64,000 nucleotides of DNA from Streptococcus himalayensis (lineage in GTDB: Bacteria; Bacillota; Bacilli; Lactobacillales; Streptococcaceae), in the NCBI RefSeq assembly GCF_001708305.1, contig NZ_CP016953.1, positions 1,569,501 through 1,633,500 of the forward strand, read 5' to 3'. The number at the start of each line of letters is the position of its first letter. Position 1 is the first letter of the stretch. The notes below the pieces were generated by a model. That model saw only the letters and a program-made list of their open reading frames with translations. It did no database searches and was not told the DNA's origin. Of this stretch, positions 1 through 9,273 are shown piece by piece. Made by a program: the position numbers and the translations under genes.

Positions 1-860
1 TCTTACCTTCGTAGCTACAACAGTCTCCTGCTGCATAAATACCGGCTACAGAGGTTTCTTGCTTGCTATTGACCTTAATTTTGTGACGGTCGAGTTCCAA
101 GCCCCAGTTTTTGAGATTGCCAACAGAGGATTTAAATCCGTAGTTCACAAAAAGGTGGTCCAAAGCGAGATGTTCTGTCTCCTCAGACTTGATTTTTGAG
201 ATTTCTAGATGGGTAAGGCGTGTGCCATCTCCGATGAGTTTGCTTGGGACAAATGGTGTTTTGATGGTCACACTAGACTCTTCTAAGGCACTGACGCTAT
301 GCTCTAAGGCACGGAAATTTTCGCGTCTGTGAACAATGGTTGTTGAAGAAAGTTTTTCAAAAGCAAGTGCCCAATCCACCGCTGAATCTCCGCCTCCCAA
401 AATCACGACATTTTGACCTGCATATTGATGGAGATTTGAGACATGGTAATGGATGTTGTCAAAGTCTTCGACTCCCTCTAGTTCCAAGGGGCGTGGTTTG
501 AAGGCTCCGCCTCCCATGGCAATTAAAATAGCCTTACTATGGTGCTGGCCTTTGGTGGTTGTAAGGATGAATTCTTGTTCTGTCTTTTCAATGTTTAGTA
601 CCGTTTCGTTGAGATGGATACTGGTTTCAAAGCTGGTTAATTGGTCAATTAAGCGAGTGGTCAATTCTTCACCTGTTAAATTTGTAAAGCCTGGGACATC
701 CAAGATTTTCTTTTCAGGATAGAGAATGGCCGGCTGTCCTCCGAGTTGTGGAAGAGAGTCAATCAATTTGACCTTGGCTTGGCGTAAATGGGCATAAAAG
801 GCAGCAAAGAGACCGGTAGGGCCGCCACCGATAATCGTAATATCAAATACTTCAGACATA
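1..860 (-). CDS. Ferredoxin--NADP reductase (TrxB-like), C-terminus cut by window edge
   Basis: This is a two-dinucleotide-binding-domain flavoprotein that would pass electrons between NADPH and ferredoxin or flavodoxin. Translating the minus strand from the ATG at 858-860 gives MSEVFDITIIGGGPTG, an FAD-binding GxGxxG motif right at the N-terminus. A second nucleotide-binding motif, GGGDSAVDW, lies near residue 155. There is no CxxC pair at the thioredoxin-reductase position, which favours the ferredoxin-NADP reductase (YumC-like) subfamily over thioredoxin reductase. The reading frame is open to base 1, so about 286 codons are present and the remaining C-terminus lies outside. It is divergent from pepN. 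Confidence 0.85.
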
Positions 861-866
861 GGTACT

Positions 867-893
867 CCTTCAAAAATAACTTCTTTTATTCTA
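867..893 (-). promoter_or_regulatory. -10 box and ribosome site of the ferredoxin-NADP reductase gene
   Basis: On the minus strand an extended -10 (TGgTAGAAT, hexamer at 888-893) is followed by GAAGGAG about 7 nt before the ATG. No good -35 is apparent, as is common for streptococcal extended -10 promoters. Confidence 0.6.
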
Positions 894-943
894 CCATAAA
901 TGAAAAGAAAAGATGGAAAAAATGTGTTTATTGTTCAGAATTA

Positions 944-952
944 TGCTACAAT
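944..952 (+). promoter_or_regulatory. Extended -10 promoter of the pepN leader
   Basis: TGcTACAAT with the hexamer at 947-952; transcription would begin near 959. This places the start about 160 nt before the pepN ATG and immediately at an ATG (960). Confidence 0.6.
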
Positions 953-959
953 AGAGTAG

Positions 960-1117
960 ATGATGAGAGCGGAACCAATCTCAAAAAGAGAGAGTGGATT
1001 GTCGCTCATGATGGGGGTAATAGGGAGGAAATTTCCTTGCCCCCTCGCATCTTGATGATTAAATGAACTTTGGGTGAGAAATGTTACGTCTTGCCCGATG
1101 AACGTAAAGGAGCTACT
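960..1117 (+). promoter_or_regulatory. Structured 5' leader of pepN containing a 31-codon ORF
   Basis: The leader can form at least three hairpins. One pairs GAGCG (967-971 region) with CGCTC near 1003-1007, another pairs the GGGGG and CCCCC runs near 1015-1044, and a third pairs GGGTGAGA with TCTTGCCC at about 1073-1098, just before the pepN ribosome site. An ORF of 31 codons (960-1055, MMRAEPISKRESGLS...) starts at the predicted transcription start. I do not recognise a known riboswitch or T-box. Whether the structure regulates pepN is inference. Confidence 0.4.
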
Positions 1118-3661
1118 ATGCAAGCAGTGGAACATTTTATTGAAACTTTTGTACCAGAACACTATGATTTGTTTTTGGATTTAAGTCGGCAGGAAAAAGC
1201 TTTTACAGGACGTGTTACTATCACTGGTGAAGCCAAGTCAGAAACGATTTCTCTTCATCAGAAGGATTTAAACATTCAAGCTGTCCGATTAGGTGACGAA
1301 GAGGTATCCTTTGAAGTGAACAAGGAGAAAGAATCGCTTTCTATTTCGCTCCCTCGCACTGGTTCTGTAACATTTGTGGTTGAGTTTTCAGGAAACATCA
1401 CGGACAATATGACAGGAATTTATCCATCTTACTATGTGGTGGATGGTTTGCGTCAGGAAGTTTTGTCGACCCAGTTTGAAAGTCATTTTGCCCGCGAAGC
1501 TTTTCCATGTGTGGATGAGCCAGAAGCCAAGGCAACCTTTGATTTATCGTTGAAATTTGACCAGGCAGAGGGCGAGATTGCCTTGTCCAATATGCCAGAA
1601 ATTGACCTTGAAAAACGCAAAGAAACAGGTGTTTGGACTTTTGCAACAACTCCTCGCATGTCTTCTTATCTGCTTGCTTTTGCGGCGGGAGATTTGCAGG
1701 GCATCACCACGACAACCAAGAATGGAACCTTGGTGGGAGTTTATGCGACAAAGGCGCAACCAGTTGGTAAATTAGATTTCGCATTGGATATTGCCAAGCG
1801 TTCGATTGAATTTTACGAAGATTATTTTGGTGTTGCTTATCCAATTCCACAATCTCTTCATGTGGCACTTCCTGATTTTTCAGCAGGTGCTATGGAAAAC
1901 TGGGGCTTGGTGACCTATCGAGAAGTGTATTTGCTAGCGGATGAACACTCAAGTGTTACGAGCCGTCAACAGGTTGCGTTGGTGATTGCCCATGAAGTAG
2001 CTCACCAGTGGTTTGGAAACCTTGTGACGATGAAGTGGTGGGACGACCTCTGGTTAAATGAGAGCTTTGCCAATATGATGGAGTACGTCTGTGTGGATGC
2101 CTTAGAACCAAGCTGGAAGATTTTTGAAGATTTCCAAACAGGCGGTGTCGGAGCAGCCTTGAAACGCGATGCTACGGATGGGGTCCAATCTGTCCATGTC
2201 GAAGTAACTCATCCAGATGAAATCAATACTCTCTTTGATGGGGCAATCGTTTATGCCAAAGGAAGCCGTCTCATGCACATGCTTCGTCGTTGGCTTGGAG
2301 ATGAAGCTTTTGCCAAGGGGTTGAATGCCTACTTTAAGAAACACCAATACGGAAATACCGTAGGAACGGACCTTTGGAATGCCCTTAGCGATGCTTCTGG
2401 CCGTGATGTGGCAGGATTCATGGATGCTTGGTTGGAGCAACCAGGCTATCCAGTCTTGACCTTGTCTGTAAAAGAGGATGTCTTGACGATTTCTCAAAAA
2501 CAATTCTTTATCGGAGAAAGCGAAGAAAAGGGACGTCTGTGGCCAGTACCGCTAAACAGCAACTGGCAGGGTCTGCCAGATACTTTGACCGAAGAAAGTA
2601 TTCGCATTCCAAATTACAGCCAGCTAGCTGCTGAAAATGAAGGAGCACTTCGTCTCAATACGGAAAACACAGCTCACTATATCACAAATTATCAAGGCGA
2701 ACTTTTGGATAATCTGTTGAGTAACCTTGCAAGCTTAGATGCGACTAGCAAACTTCAGATTGTGCAAGACCGCCGTTTATTAGCAGAAAGTGGTGTCATT
2801 CCAACAGCTGACTTGATTCCTGTAATTCAACGATTAGCCAAAGAAGATGCTTACATGGTTGTCGATGCCGTTACCATGGTGCTTATCAACCTCAAACGAT
2901 TTGTCGATTCGGATACAGATGTAGCAAAAGCTTTTGATGCGTTAAGCATTAGGCTAAACCAATACAATTATGACCGTCTTGGCTTTGAAAAGATTGCTGG
3001 TGAAAAAGACGAAGATGAATTAGTGCGTCAACTAACCCTTAGCAATATGATTCAAGCCGATGAGGCTGATGCAGTGGCAAAAGCCAGCCAACTCTTTGAA
3101 GTCCACAAGGAAGATTTGGAAAAAATTCCTGCAGCCATTCGCCTCTATGTCTTGAGCAATCAAATGAAACACCAAGAAAGCAAGGAGTTGGTCGATCGTT
3201 ACCTCGATCTTTATATCAAGACAAATGACAGTGCTTTCCAAAGAGAGCTGGCATCGGCCCTTTCCAAGACGAAAGACGCAGATACAGTGGCCTACATTCT
3301 TGCTAAATGGCAGGATAAATTTGTCGTGAAACCGCAAGATTTGGCTTCTTGGTATGGAGCTTTCTTGCGCCAAGATTACACCCAAGAATTAACTTGGAGC
3401 TGGGCTCGTGAAAATTGGGACTGGATTAAGGCGGCTTTGGGTGGCGATATGAGCTTTGATCATTTTGTGGTCTTGCCAGGTGCCATCTTTAAGACCCAAG
3501 AGCGTTTAGATGAGTACAAAGCCTTCTTTGAACCTCAGTTAGATGATTTGGCGATTAGCCGAAGCATTAGCATGGGAATTAAAGAGATTTCTGCTAAAGT
3601 AGCCTTGTTAGAACGTGAAAAAGAATCTGTTCACGCTGCGATTCTAGCCAGTGTAGAATAA
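1118..3661 (+). CDS. pepN: Aminopeptidase N (lysyl aminopeptidase, M1 family)
   Basis: PepN removes N-terminal residues from peptides in the cytoplasm and uses one zinc ion. The 847-residue product starts MQAVEHFIETF behind AAAGGAG with 5-nt spacing. An in-frame ATG at 1070 lacks a ribosome site and adds a non-conserved extension, so 1118 is preferred. The substrate-binding GAMEN motif lies near residue 260 and the zinc motif HEVAHQW near residue 292, followed by WLNESFA, which supplies the third zinc ligand. The C-terminal half is the ERAP1-like helical domain. Length and motif order fit streptococcal and lactococcal PepN. The gene appears monocistronic: a degraded ISL3 end and a terminator follow it. 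Confidence 0.97.
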   Translation: MQAVEHFIETFVPEHYDLFLDLSRQEKAFTGRVTITGEAKSETISLHQKDLNIQAVRLGDEEVSFEVNKEKESLSISLPRTGSVTFVVEFSGNITDNMTGIYPSYYVVDGLRQEVLSTQFESHFAREAFPCVDEPEAKATFDLSLKFDQAEGEIALSNMPEIDLEKRKETGVWTFATTPRMSSYLLAFAAGDLQGITTTTKNGTLVGVYATKAQPVGKLDFALDIAKRSIEFYEDYFGVAYPIPQSLHVALPDFSAGAMENWGLVTYREVYLLADEHSSVTSRQQVALVIAHEVAHQWFGNLVTMKWWDDLWLNESFANMMEYVCVDALEPSWKIFEDFQTGGVGAALKRDATDGVQSVHVEVTHPDEINTLFDGAIVYAKGSRLMHMLRRWLGDEAFAKGLNAYFKKHQYGNTVGTDLWNALSDASGRDVAGFMDAWLEQPGYPVLTLSVKEDVLTISQKQFFIGESEEKGRLWPVPLNSNWQGLPDTLTEESIRIPNYSQLAAENEGALRLNTENTAHYITNYQGELLDNLLSNLASLDATSKLQIVQDRRLLAESGVIPTADLIPVIQRLAKEDAYMVVDAVTMVLINLKRFVDSDTDVAKAFDALSIRLNQYNYDRLGFEKIAGEKDEDELVRQLTLSNMIQADEADAVAKASQLFEVHKEDLEKIPAAIRLYVLSNQMKHQESKELVDRYLDLYIKTNDSAFQRELASALSKTKDADTVAYILAKWQDKFVVKPQDLASWYGAFLRQDYTQELTWSWARENWDWIKAALGGDMSFDHFVVLPGAIFKTQERLDEYKAFFEPQLDDLAISRSISMGIKEISAKVALLEREKESVHAAILASVE

Positions 3662-3672
3662 GGTAAAAAAGT

Positions 3673-3777
3673 GGCTCCATAATTTCTGTAGTGGGTAAAT
3701 CCTCTGCGGAGATTATAGGGCTTTTTGACTACATAAAAATGCTCCATAAGGCTTATAATGAAAAGTGCTTATGGCAA
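3673..3777 (+). mobile_element. Relic of an ISL3-family element end
   Basis: The first 50 bp (3673-3722) form a near-perfect hairpin. They match, with a handful of mismatches, the reverse complement of the outer end of the intact ISL3 element (32276-32325). The similarity continues through TATAATGAAAAG near 3759-3770, which corresponds to sequence just upstream of the intact transposase ATG. No transposase remains. The hairpin may act as an extra terminator after pepN. Confidence 0.6.
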
Positions 3778-3797
3778 AGAATCCTAATCTTCAGAAG

Positions 3798-3829
3798 TCC
3801 TTGGTTTATCCGAGGATTTTTGTTTTTTT
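3798..3829 (+). terminator. Rho-independent terminator downstream of pepN
   Basis: TCCTTGG, 5-nt loop, CCGAGGA, then a run of T residues interrupted by one G. Confidence 0.85.
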
Positions 3830-3860
3830 ATAGTAGAAAATAGGCAAATGTTTTCAAAAA

Positions 3861-3876
3861 TGATATACTAGAAGCA
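3861..3876 (+). promoter_or_regulatory. thyA promoter positioned for a leaderless mRNA
   Basis: The extended -10 TGaTATACT has its hexamer at 3864-3869, only 6 nt before the thyA ATG at 3876. Initiation at the usual distance would start the mRNA at the A of AUG. No Shine-Dalgarno sequence could fit. Confidence 0.6.
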
Positions 3877-4715
3877 TGACAAAAGCAGATCAAATTTTCA
3901 AAGAAAACATTCAAAAAATACTCAATGAGGGCGTCTTTTCAGAGAATGCTCGTCCACGTTATAAAGATGGAAATGTTGCAAATTCCAAATATATTACCGG
4001 CTCCTTTGCGGAATACGATTTGGCAAAGGGGGAGTTTCCCATTACCACCTTACGTCCCATTCCGATTAAGTCGGCTATTAAAGAAGTTTGCTGGATTTAC
4101 CAAGATCAGACCAATAGCCTTTCGGTTTTGAATGACAAATACGGTGTGACCTATTGGAATGACTGGGAAGTTGGAACAACAAGAACGATTGGTGAGCGGT
4201 ATGGTGCTGTTGTCAAAAAACACCAGATTATTGATAAAATTCTCAAACAATTAGCGGATAATCCCTGGAATCGTCGTAATATTATCTCACTTTGGGACTA
4301 TGAAGCCTTTGAGGAGACAGACGGTCTCTTGCCTTGTGCCTTTCAGACCATGTTTGATGTCAGACGAGTTGACGGAGAGATATATTTGGATGCCACTCTG
4401 ACCCAACGAAGTAATGATATGTTGGTAGCCCACCATATCAATGCCATGCAGTATGTGGCCCTCCAGATGATGATCGCGAAGCATTTCGGTTGGAAAGTTG
4501 GGAAATTTTTCTATTTCATCAATAATTTGCACATCTACGATAATCAATTTGAACAGGCCAAGGAGTTGCTCAATAGGGAGCCGAGTGATTGTCAGCCACG
4601 CTTAGTCTTGAATGTGCCAGATGGAACGAATTTTTACGATATCAAACCGGAAGATTTTGAATTAGTTGATTATCATCCAGTCAAACCACAGCTCAAGTTT
4701 GATTTAGCGATCTAA
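3876..4715 (+). CDS. thyA: Thymidylate synthase
   Basis: ThyA methylates dUMP to dTMP using 5,10-methylene-tetrahydrofolate, yielding dihydrofolate that the DfrA enzyme encoded downstream recycles. The 279-residue product carries the active-site segment [12 protein letters not shown] with the nucleophilic Cys near residue 154, the dUMP-binding [10 protein letters not shown] region and the N-terminal folate and arginine loop. The length is normal for the family. Translation most likely starts at the first base of the mRNA, since a -10 box abuts the ATG. A membrane-protein gene and dfrA follow, as expected for a folate and thymidylate neighbourhood. Confidence 0.97.
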   Translation: MTKADQIFKENIQKILNEGVFSENARPRYKDGNVANSKYITGSFAEYDLAKGEFPITTLRPIPIKSAIKEVCWIYQDQTNSLSVLNDKYGVTYWNDWEVGTTRTIGERYGAVVKKHQIIDKILKQLADNPWNRRNIISLWDYEAFEETDGLLPCAFQTMFDVRRVDGEIYLDATLTQRSNDMLVAHHINAMQYVALQMMIAKHFGWKVGKFFYFINNLHIYDNQFEQAKELLNREPSDCQPRLVLNVPDGTNFYDIKPEDFELVDYHPVKPQLKFDLAI

Positions 4716-4733
4716 CACCTGAAGGAGCCAGCT

Positions 4734-5288
4734 ATGAGCAAACTATCTTTTTTCATCTTACTTGCTTATCTACTATATATTGGTGGCAAAACACTTGGTT
4801 TAAAAGAGCCTTGGCGAGTATTCATCCCGTACTGGGGCTTGGGCTGGTATTTGGGCTATTATGCAGGAAGAACAGACCAGACGCGAAGAATTCTAGCAAG
4901 GGTTGGAGGAGGATTTGCACTTATCTACCTTCTTATTTCTACCTATGCCTTGTGGTCTCTTTTCATCCTAACAAATAATCCCGATGATTATTTTAATGTG
5001 TTCTTTTTTCTGGCGAAATATCCATTTATTATCCTTCCCATTTTTATCGGTTTCTTCATTCTCAGTCTTACCCTTTTCCTCAGCGGGGCTTATCGCTTTA
5101 TGAAGCTATTTAAAGGCCCTTCTACTAAAGAATTAGCTGTTTTGTTTCCTATAACAGTGCTACTTGACCTTGTCTTGCATTATTTATCAATTCGTCTGGG
5201 CTTTATTTTGCCGAGCTTAGTGCTGATTATTTATTGGGTGACAAGAGAGAAAGAGGGAAATTATTTTATTCTTTATGAGGACAAGTAG
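4734..5288 (+). CDS. Hypothetical membrane protein between thyA and dfrA
   Basis: This 184-residue protein has about five hydrophobic segments, at roughly residues 3-20, 58-78, 92-118, 132-150 and 152-168. Between the first two lies a PWRVFIPYWGLGWYLGYYAGR stretch that faintly resembles the proline-rich signature of small DUF5684-type membrane proteins; that resemblance is a guess. AAGGAG precedes the ATG with good spacing, 18 nt after thyA. A terminator follows, so it probably shares the thyA transcript. No function can be assigned. Confidence 0.7.
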   Translation: MSKLSFFILLAYLLYIGGKTLGLKEPWRVFIPYWGLGWYLGYYAGRTDQTRRILARVGGGFALIYLLISTYALWSLFILTNNPDDYFNVFFFLAKYPFIILPIFIGFFILSLTLFLSGAYRFMKLFKGPSTKELAVLFPITVLLDLVLHYLSIRLGFILPSLVLIIYWVTREKEGNYFILYEDK

Positions 5289-5300
5289 AAAAAATGAAAA

Positions 5301-5329
5301 GACACTCGTAGTTTACAAGTGCCTTTTTC
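5301..5329 (+). terminator. Terminator between the membrane-protein gene and dfrA
   Basis: An imperfect hairpin (GACACTCGTA pairing with TACAAGTGCC, two mismatches) is followed by a T-rich tract. Confidence 0.7.
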
Positions 5330-5338
5330 TTCCTTTTT

Positions 5339-5347
5339 TGATAAAAT
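5339..5347 (+). promoter_or_regulatory. Extended -10 promoter of dfrA
   Basis: TGaTAAAAT with hexamer at 5342-5347, about 20 nt before an AAAGGTGG ribosome site and the dfrA ATG. The T tract of the preceding terminator occupies the -35 region. Confidence 0.5.
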
Positions 5348-5373
5348 AAGATGAGTAGGATAAAGGTGGAACT

Positions 5374-5886
5374 ATGACGAAGAAAATTGTTGCCATTTGG
5401 GCGCAGGATGAGAAAGGATTGATTGGAAAAAATCAAACCCTTCCCTGGCATTTACCAGCTGATTTACAGCATTTTAAAGAAACAACCCTTCATCAAGCTA
5501 TTCTGATGGGACGGGTAACCTTTGATGGCATGGGGAAAAGGCTCTTACCCAAACGTATCAGTTTGATTTTGACGAAGGATGAGCAGTATGAGGCAGGAGA
5601 TGAACGAGCCTTGGTATTTCACTCGGTTGAGGATGTCCTTGCTTGGTATGAAAAGCAGGACTGTTCCTTGTATATCATTGGAGGAAGCCAGATTTTCACG
5701 GCTTTTGAAGCTGTGTTAGATGAGTTGGTGGTGACTGACATTCAGGAGCAGTTTGAGGGAGATACCTACTTTTCAACTTCGTTTGATTGGAATGCTTTTG
5801 AAGAGGTAGCAAGCAATTTTTATCCCAAGGATGAAAAAAATGCCTATGACTTTACTGTGAGACGCTGGCGCAGAAAGGAGCTGTAA
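5374..5886 (+). CDS. dfrA: Dihydrofolate reductase
   Basis: The enzyme reduces dihydrofolate to tetrahydrofolate with NADPH. The 170-residue sequence shows the N-terminal [20 protein letters not shown], the substrate loop [12 protein letters not shown] with the acidic catalytic residue at D30, MGRVTF for the NADPH phosphate, and the IIGGSQIF segment. At the position aligned with pneumococcal I100, where Leu confers trimethoprim resistance, the residue is Ile (I102 here by my alignment). The sequence therefore does not show that known change. It overlaps the next small gene by one base (TAATG), so the two are translationally coupled. Confidence 0.96.
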   Translation: MTKKIVAIWAQDEKGLIGKNQTLPWHLPADLQHFKETTLHQAILMGRVTFDGMGKRLLPKRISLILTKDEQYEAGDERALVFHSVEDVLAWYEKQDCSLYIIGGSQIFTAFEAVLDELVVTDIQEQFEGDTYFSTSFDWNAFEEVASNFYPKDEKNAYDFTVRRWRRKEL

Positions 5887-6056
5887 TGGAACGCAGTATT
5901 TTTGGATTTTTTACAGCTGTTTTGTGCGGGATTTGTGTGCTGACCGCCTTGCAGGCCCAAAAGAAAAGACGCTATGGGCTAGCCGTCCTCTTTTGGCTCA
6001 ATGCCTTTACCAATCTTGTCAATAGCATCCATGCCTTTTATATGACCTTATTTTAA
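5886..6056 (+). CDS. Small membrane protein between dfrA and clpX (56 aa)
   Basis: The ATG overlaps the dfrA stop codon. The predicted peptide ([19 protein letters not shown]... ending YMTLF) has two hydrophobic segments around residues 6-22 and 31-40 separated by a QKKRRYG basic loop, as expected of a small inner-membrane hairpin protein. Gene order dfrA-small ORF-clpX is, to my recollection, shared by other streptococci, which supports it as real. Function unknown. clpX begins 39 nt later with its own ribosome site. Confidence 0.7.
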   Translation: MERSIFGFFTAVLCGICVLTALQAQKKRRYGLAVLFWLNAFTNLVNSIHAFYMTLF

Positions 6057-6095
6057 TGAAAAAGTTTAGAAAATTACAAGAACTAGGAGTAAACA

Positions 6096-7328
6096 ATGCC
6101 TACAAATAGGAAACAAGAGATGATGGTTTATTGCTCATTTTGTGGAAAAAGTCAGGAAGAAGTTCCCAAAATTATTGCAGGAAATAATGCCTTTATCTGT
6201 AACGAATGTGTCGAGTTAGCTCAGGAAATTATCCGTGAAGAATTGGCAGAAGAAGTCTTGGCAGACTTGTCTGTGGTGCCAAAACCACAAGAATTGCTCA
6301 ATATTTTGAACCATTATGTTATCGGGCAAGACCGTGCGAAACGTGCCTTGGCAGTAGCGGTTTATAACCATTACAAACGGATCAATTTCCATGATAATCG
6401 TGACAGCGAAGAGGAAGTGGATTTGCAAAAGTCAAACATTCTTATGATTGGCCCGACTGGTTCAGGAAAGACATTTCTAGCGCAAACCTTGGCTAAGAGT
6501 TTGAATGTTCCTTTCGCTATTGCGGACGCAACAGCCTTGACAGAAGCTGGTTATGTGGGGGAAGATGTTGAAAATATCCTCTTGAAACTTTTGCAAGCAG
6601 CAGATTTCAATATTGAGCGTGCCGAGCGTGGCATCATCTATGTTGATGAAATTGATAAAATCGCAAAGAAAAGTGAAAATGTTTCTATCACCCGAGATGT
6701 CTCTGGTGAGGGTGTCCAACAAGCCCTTCTCAAAATCATTGAAGGGACAGTGGCGAGCGTTCCACCACAGGGTGGACGTAAGCATCCGCAGCAAGAAATG
6801 ATTCAGGTGGATACGAAGAATATTCTCTTTATTGTCGGCGGTGCTTTCGACGGCATTGAAGAAATCGTGAAACAGCGTCTGGGCGAAAAAGTTATTGGAT
6901 TTGGTCAGAATAATCGAGCAATCGCTGAAAATGGCTCTTATATGCAGGAAATCATTGCCGAAGATATTCAAAAATTCGGTATTATTCCTGAGTTAATCGG
7001 TCGATTGCCTGTCTTTGCTGCCCTAGAGCAGTTGACGGTAGAGGATTTGGTTCGAATTTTAAGTGAGCCGAGAAATGCCTTAGTTAAACAATACCAAGCC
7101 CTCTTGTCCTTTGATGATGTTCAATTGGAATTTGATGACGAGGCTCTTCGGGAAATTGCTCAAAAAGCCTTGGAGCAAAAAACAGGAGCACGTGGCCTTC
7201 GTTCCATTATCGAGGAAACCATGTTAGATGTTATGTTTGAAGTTCCAAGTCAAGAAAATGTCAAGCTGGTTCGCATTACCAAGGAAGCTGTAGAAGGCAA
7301 GAGCAAGCCAATTTTGGAAACGGCTTAA
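6096..7328 (+). CDS. clpX: ClpX, ATP-binding specificity subunit of Clp protease
   Basis: ClpX is the hexameric AAA+ unfoldase that feeds proteins into ClpP. The 410-residue product has the N-terminal zinc-binding domain with Cys pairs at about C13/C16 and C35/C38 (YCSFCGK and ICNEC). It also has the Walker A motif GPTGSGKT near residue 119, Walker [10 protein letters not shown], the RKHPQ pore-region segment and the C-terminal sensor [13 protein letters not shown] lies 8 nt before the ATG. It is followed at 9 nt by ysxC, an arrangement conserved in streptococci. ClpX also delivers Spx proteins to ClpP, and an spx gene lies 3.9 kb downstream. Confidence 0.98.
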   Translation: MPTNRKQEMMVYCSFCGKSQEEVPKIIAGNNAFICNECVELAQEIIREELAEEVLADLSVVPKPQELLNILNHYVIGQDRAKRALAVAVYNHYKRINFHDNRDSEEEVDLQKSNILMIGPTGSGKTFLAQTLAKSLNVPFAIADATALTEAGYVGEDVENILLKLLQAADFNIERAERGIIYVDEIDKIAKKSENVSITRDVSGEGVQQALLKIIEGTVASVPPQGGRKHPQQEMIQVDTKNILFIVGGAFDGIEEIVKQRLGEKVIGFGQNNRAIAENGSYMQEIIAEDIQKFGIIPELIGRLPVFAALEQLTVEDLVRILSEPRNALVKQYQALLSFDDVQLEFDDEALREIAQKALEQKTGARGLRSIIEETMLDVMFEVPSQENVKLVRITKEAVEGKSKPILETA

Positions 7329-7337
7329 GGGGTAAAC

Positions 7338-7925
7338 ATGGAAATCAATACACATAATGCAGAGATTTTGCTGAGTGCGGCCAACAAATCTCACTATCCT
7401 CAAGATGACATTCCAGAGATTGCCCTAGCAGGTCGTTCCAATGTTGGAAAATCAAGTTTCATCAACACTCTTTTAAATCGAAAAAATCTAGCTCGGACCT
7501 CTGGGAAACCTGGGAAAACGCAGCTCTTGAATTTCTTTAACATTGATGACAAACTTCGTTTTGTTGATGTGCCGGGATATGGTTATGCAAAAGTGTCAAA
7601 GGCAGAGCGTGCCAAATGGGGCAAGATGATCGAGGAGTACTTGACCAGTCGTGAAAATTTACGGGCAGTGGTCAGTCTTGTCGATTTGCGGCATGACCCC
7701 AGTAGCGATGATGTGCAGATGTATGACTTTTTAAAATATTATGAAATTCCTGTCATTGTAGTCGCGACAAAGGCAGATAAGATTCCGCGTGGAAAGTGGA
7801 ATAAGCACGAGTCTGCCATCAAGAAAAAATTGGATTTTGACAAGGGAGATGATTTTATTGTCTTTTCCTCTGTTGATAAGTCCGGTCTTGATGATGCTTG
7901 GGATGCGATTTTATCGAAAATCTAG
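7338..7925 (+). CDS. ysxC: Ribosome biogenesis GTP-binding protein YsxC/EngB
   Basis: This TrmE-Era-like GTPase is needed for late assembly of the 50S ribosomal subunit. The 195-residue protein shows G1 GRSNVGKSS near residue 31, the TSGKPGKTQ switch region with the conserved Thr, G3 DVPGYG, and G4 TKADK. Length and motif spacing are typical. It is cotranscribed with clpX and ends in its own terminator. Confidence 0.97.
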   Translation: MEINTHNAEILLSAANKSHYPQDDIPEIALAGRSNVGKSSFINTLLNRKNLARTSGKPGKTQLLNFFNIDDKLRFVDVPGYGYAKVSKAERAKWGKMIEEYLTSRENLRAVVSLVDLRHDPSSDDVQMYDFLKYYEIPVIVVATKADKIPRGKWNKHESAIKKKLDFDKGDDFIVFSSVDKSGLDDAWDAILSKI

Positions 7926-7937
7926 CTATCAAACAGG

Positions 7938-7970
7938 AAAAGGGTTTGGGGCGCTGTCCCAGCCTTTTCT
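7938..7970 (+). terminator. Terminator after ysxC
   Basis: AAAAGG..TTGGG pairs with CCCAG..CCTTTT, followed by a short T-rich tail. It lies only 20 nt before the next gene. Confidence 0.6.
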
Positions 7971-7989
7971 TCTACACAGAAAGGATGCC

Positions 7990-9273
7990 ATGAATAATAT
8001 TACATGCCCCCATTGTGGGACGGCTTTTACAGTCAATGAAACCCAGTACAGCCAGCTTTTAGCCCAGGTACGGACGGAGGAATTTTCCAAGGAAATCCAC
8101 GAGCGTTTAGAGCAAGAACGACAGTTAACCGAGCAGCAATTCAAGCAAAAAAGTCAGGAACAACTGTCCCTAAAAGAGCAGGAAATCATCCAACTCCAAC
8201 ATCGAATTGACCAATTTCAGTTGGAAAAAGATGTTTTAAAAGGGAATTTAGAAAAGGATTTCACTCAAGTCTTAACCCAAAAAGAGCAAGAGGTCAAGGA
8301 GTTGCAGCATGCACTTTCACGTTTGGAATTAGAAGAAGAGAGCCGCTTGAAAGAGCAAGTGTATGTGCTGGAAAAAGAACGTGATGAGGCAAAGACCCAG
8401 CTTCTTTTGCAGGAAAAAGAGGCAGAATTAGCCCAGAACTCTCTCAAAGAACGTTATGAAATAGAACTCCGGCAAAAAGAAGAAACGATTGAATTCTACA
8501 AGGATTTCAAGGCTAAACAATCGACTAAAATGATTGGAGAGAGCTTGGAACAACACTGCGAGTATGAGTTTAACAAGCACCGCATGTCCATGTTTCCTCG
8601 TGCAGAATTTTCCAAGGACAATGACGCTCGGACAGGCAGCAAGGGCGATTATATTTACCGCGAATACGATGAAAACGGGGTTGAAATTCTCTCGATTATG
8701 TTTGAAATGAAAAATGAAGGCGATGAAACGGCAACCAAGAAAAAGAATGAGCATTTTTTAAAGGAATTAGACAAGGATCGCCGAGAAAAGTCGTGTGAGT
8801 ATGCGATTTTGGTGAGCCTTCTTGAGTCCGATAGTGAGCTGTATAATTCTGGTATTGTCGATGTTTCTTATGTATATGAAAAGATGTATGTCATCCGACC
8901 CCAGTTTTTCCTACCGATGATTACCCTTTTGCGGAATGCCGCTATGAATGCCTTGACCTATAAGCAGGAATTGGCACTCGTACGTGAGCAAAATATTGAT
9001 ATTACGCATTTTGAAGAAGATTTGGAAATCTTTAAGAATGCTTTTGCCAAAAATTACCAGTCGGCGAGTAACAATTTCCAAAAGGCGATTGAGGAGATTG
9101 ATAAGGCCATTAAGCGGATGGAAGCGGTCAAGGCAGCCCTAACGACCAGTGAAAATCAACTGCGTCTCGCCAATAATAAATTAGAAGATGTGTCAGTCAA
9201 AAAGCTAACCCGAAAGAATCCGACTATGAAAGCCAAATTTAAAGCCCTGAAAGAAGAGACTGGAGCGAGATGA
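7990..9273 (+). CDS. DUF2130 family protein (zinc ribbon, coiled coil, nuclease-like core)
   Basis: The 427-residue protein begins [15 protein letters not shown], a CPxCG zinc-ribbon-like motif, followed by a long charged coiled coil (residues about 25-180, rich in Glu, Gln and Lys). The DUF2130 core follows, with GESLE, SKGDYI and SIMFEMKN. The E...GD...ExK order resembles the PD-(D/E)xK nuclease fold, which is inference. A second coiled coil and a basic tail close the protein. I chose the ATG at 7990 because it has AGAAAGG upstream and the conserved start; an open frame extends to 7789 inside ysxC. The stop codon overlaps the truB start region. Confidence 0.8.
   Translation: MNNITCPHCGTAFTVNETQYSQLLAQVRTEEFSKEIHERLEQERQLTEQQFKQKSQEQLSLKEQEIIQLQHRIDQFQLEKDVLKGNLEKDFTQVLTQKEQEVKELQHALSRLELEEESRLKEQVYVLEKERDEAKTQLLLQEKEAELAQNSLKERYEIELRQKEETIEFYKDFKAKQSTKMIGESLEQHCEYEFNKHRMSMFPRAEFSKDNDARTGSKGDYIYREYDENGVEILSIMFEMKNEGDETATKKKNEHFLKELDKDRREKSCEYAILVSLLESDSELYNSGIVDVSYVYEKMYVIRPQFFLPMITLLRNAAMNALTYKQELALVREQNIDITHFEEDLEIFKNAFAKNYQSASNNFQKAIEEIDKAIKRMEAVKAALTTSENQLRLANNKLEDVSVKKLTRKNPTMKAKFKALKEETGAR

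Noticed and set aside
453..722. Plus-strand ORF of 89 codons
   Set aside because: It lies antisense to the ferredoxin-NADP reductase frame, has no ribosome site and a composition typical of a shadow ORF.
1070..1117. Longer N-terminus for PepN
   Set aside because: The ATG at 1070 lacks a ribosome site and adds 16 residues not expected in the family; the ATG at 1118 has AAAGGAG.
5374..5886. Trimethoprim-resistant DfrA
   Set aside because: The residue aligned to pneumococcal I100 is Ile, so the known resistance change is not present.
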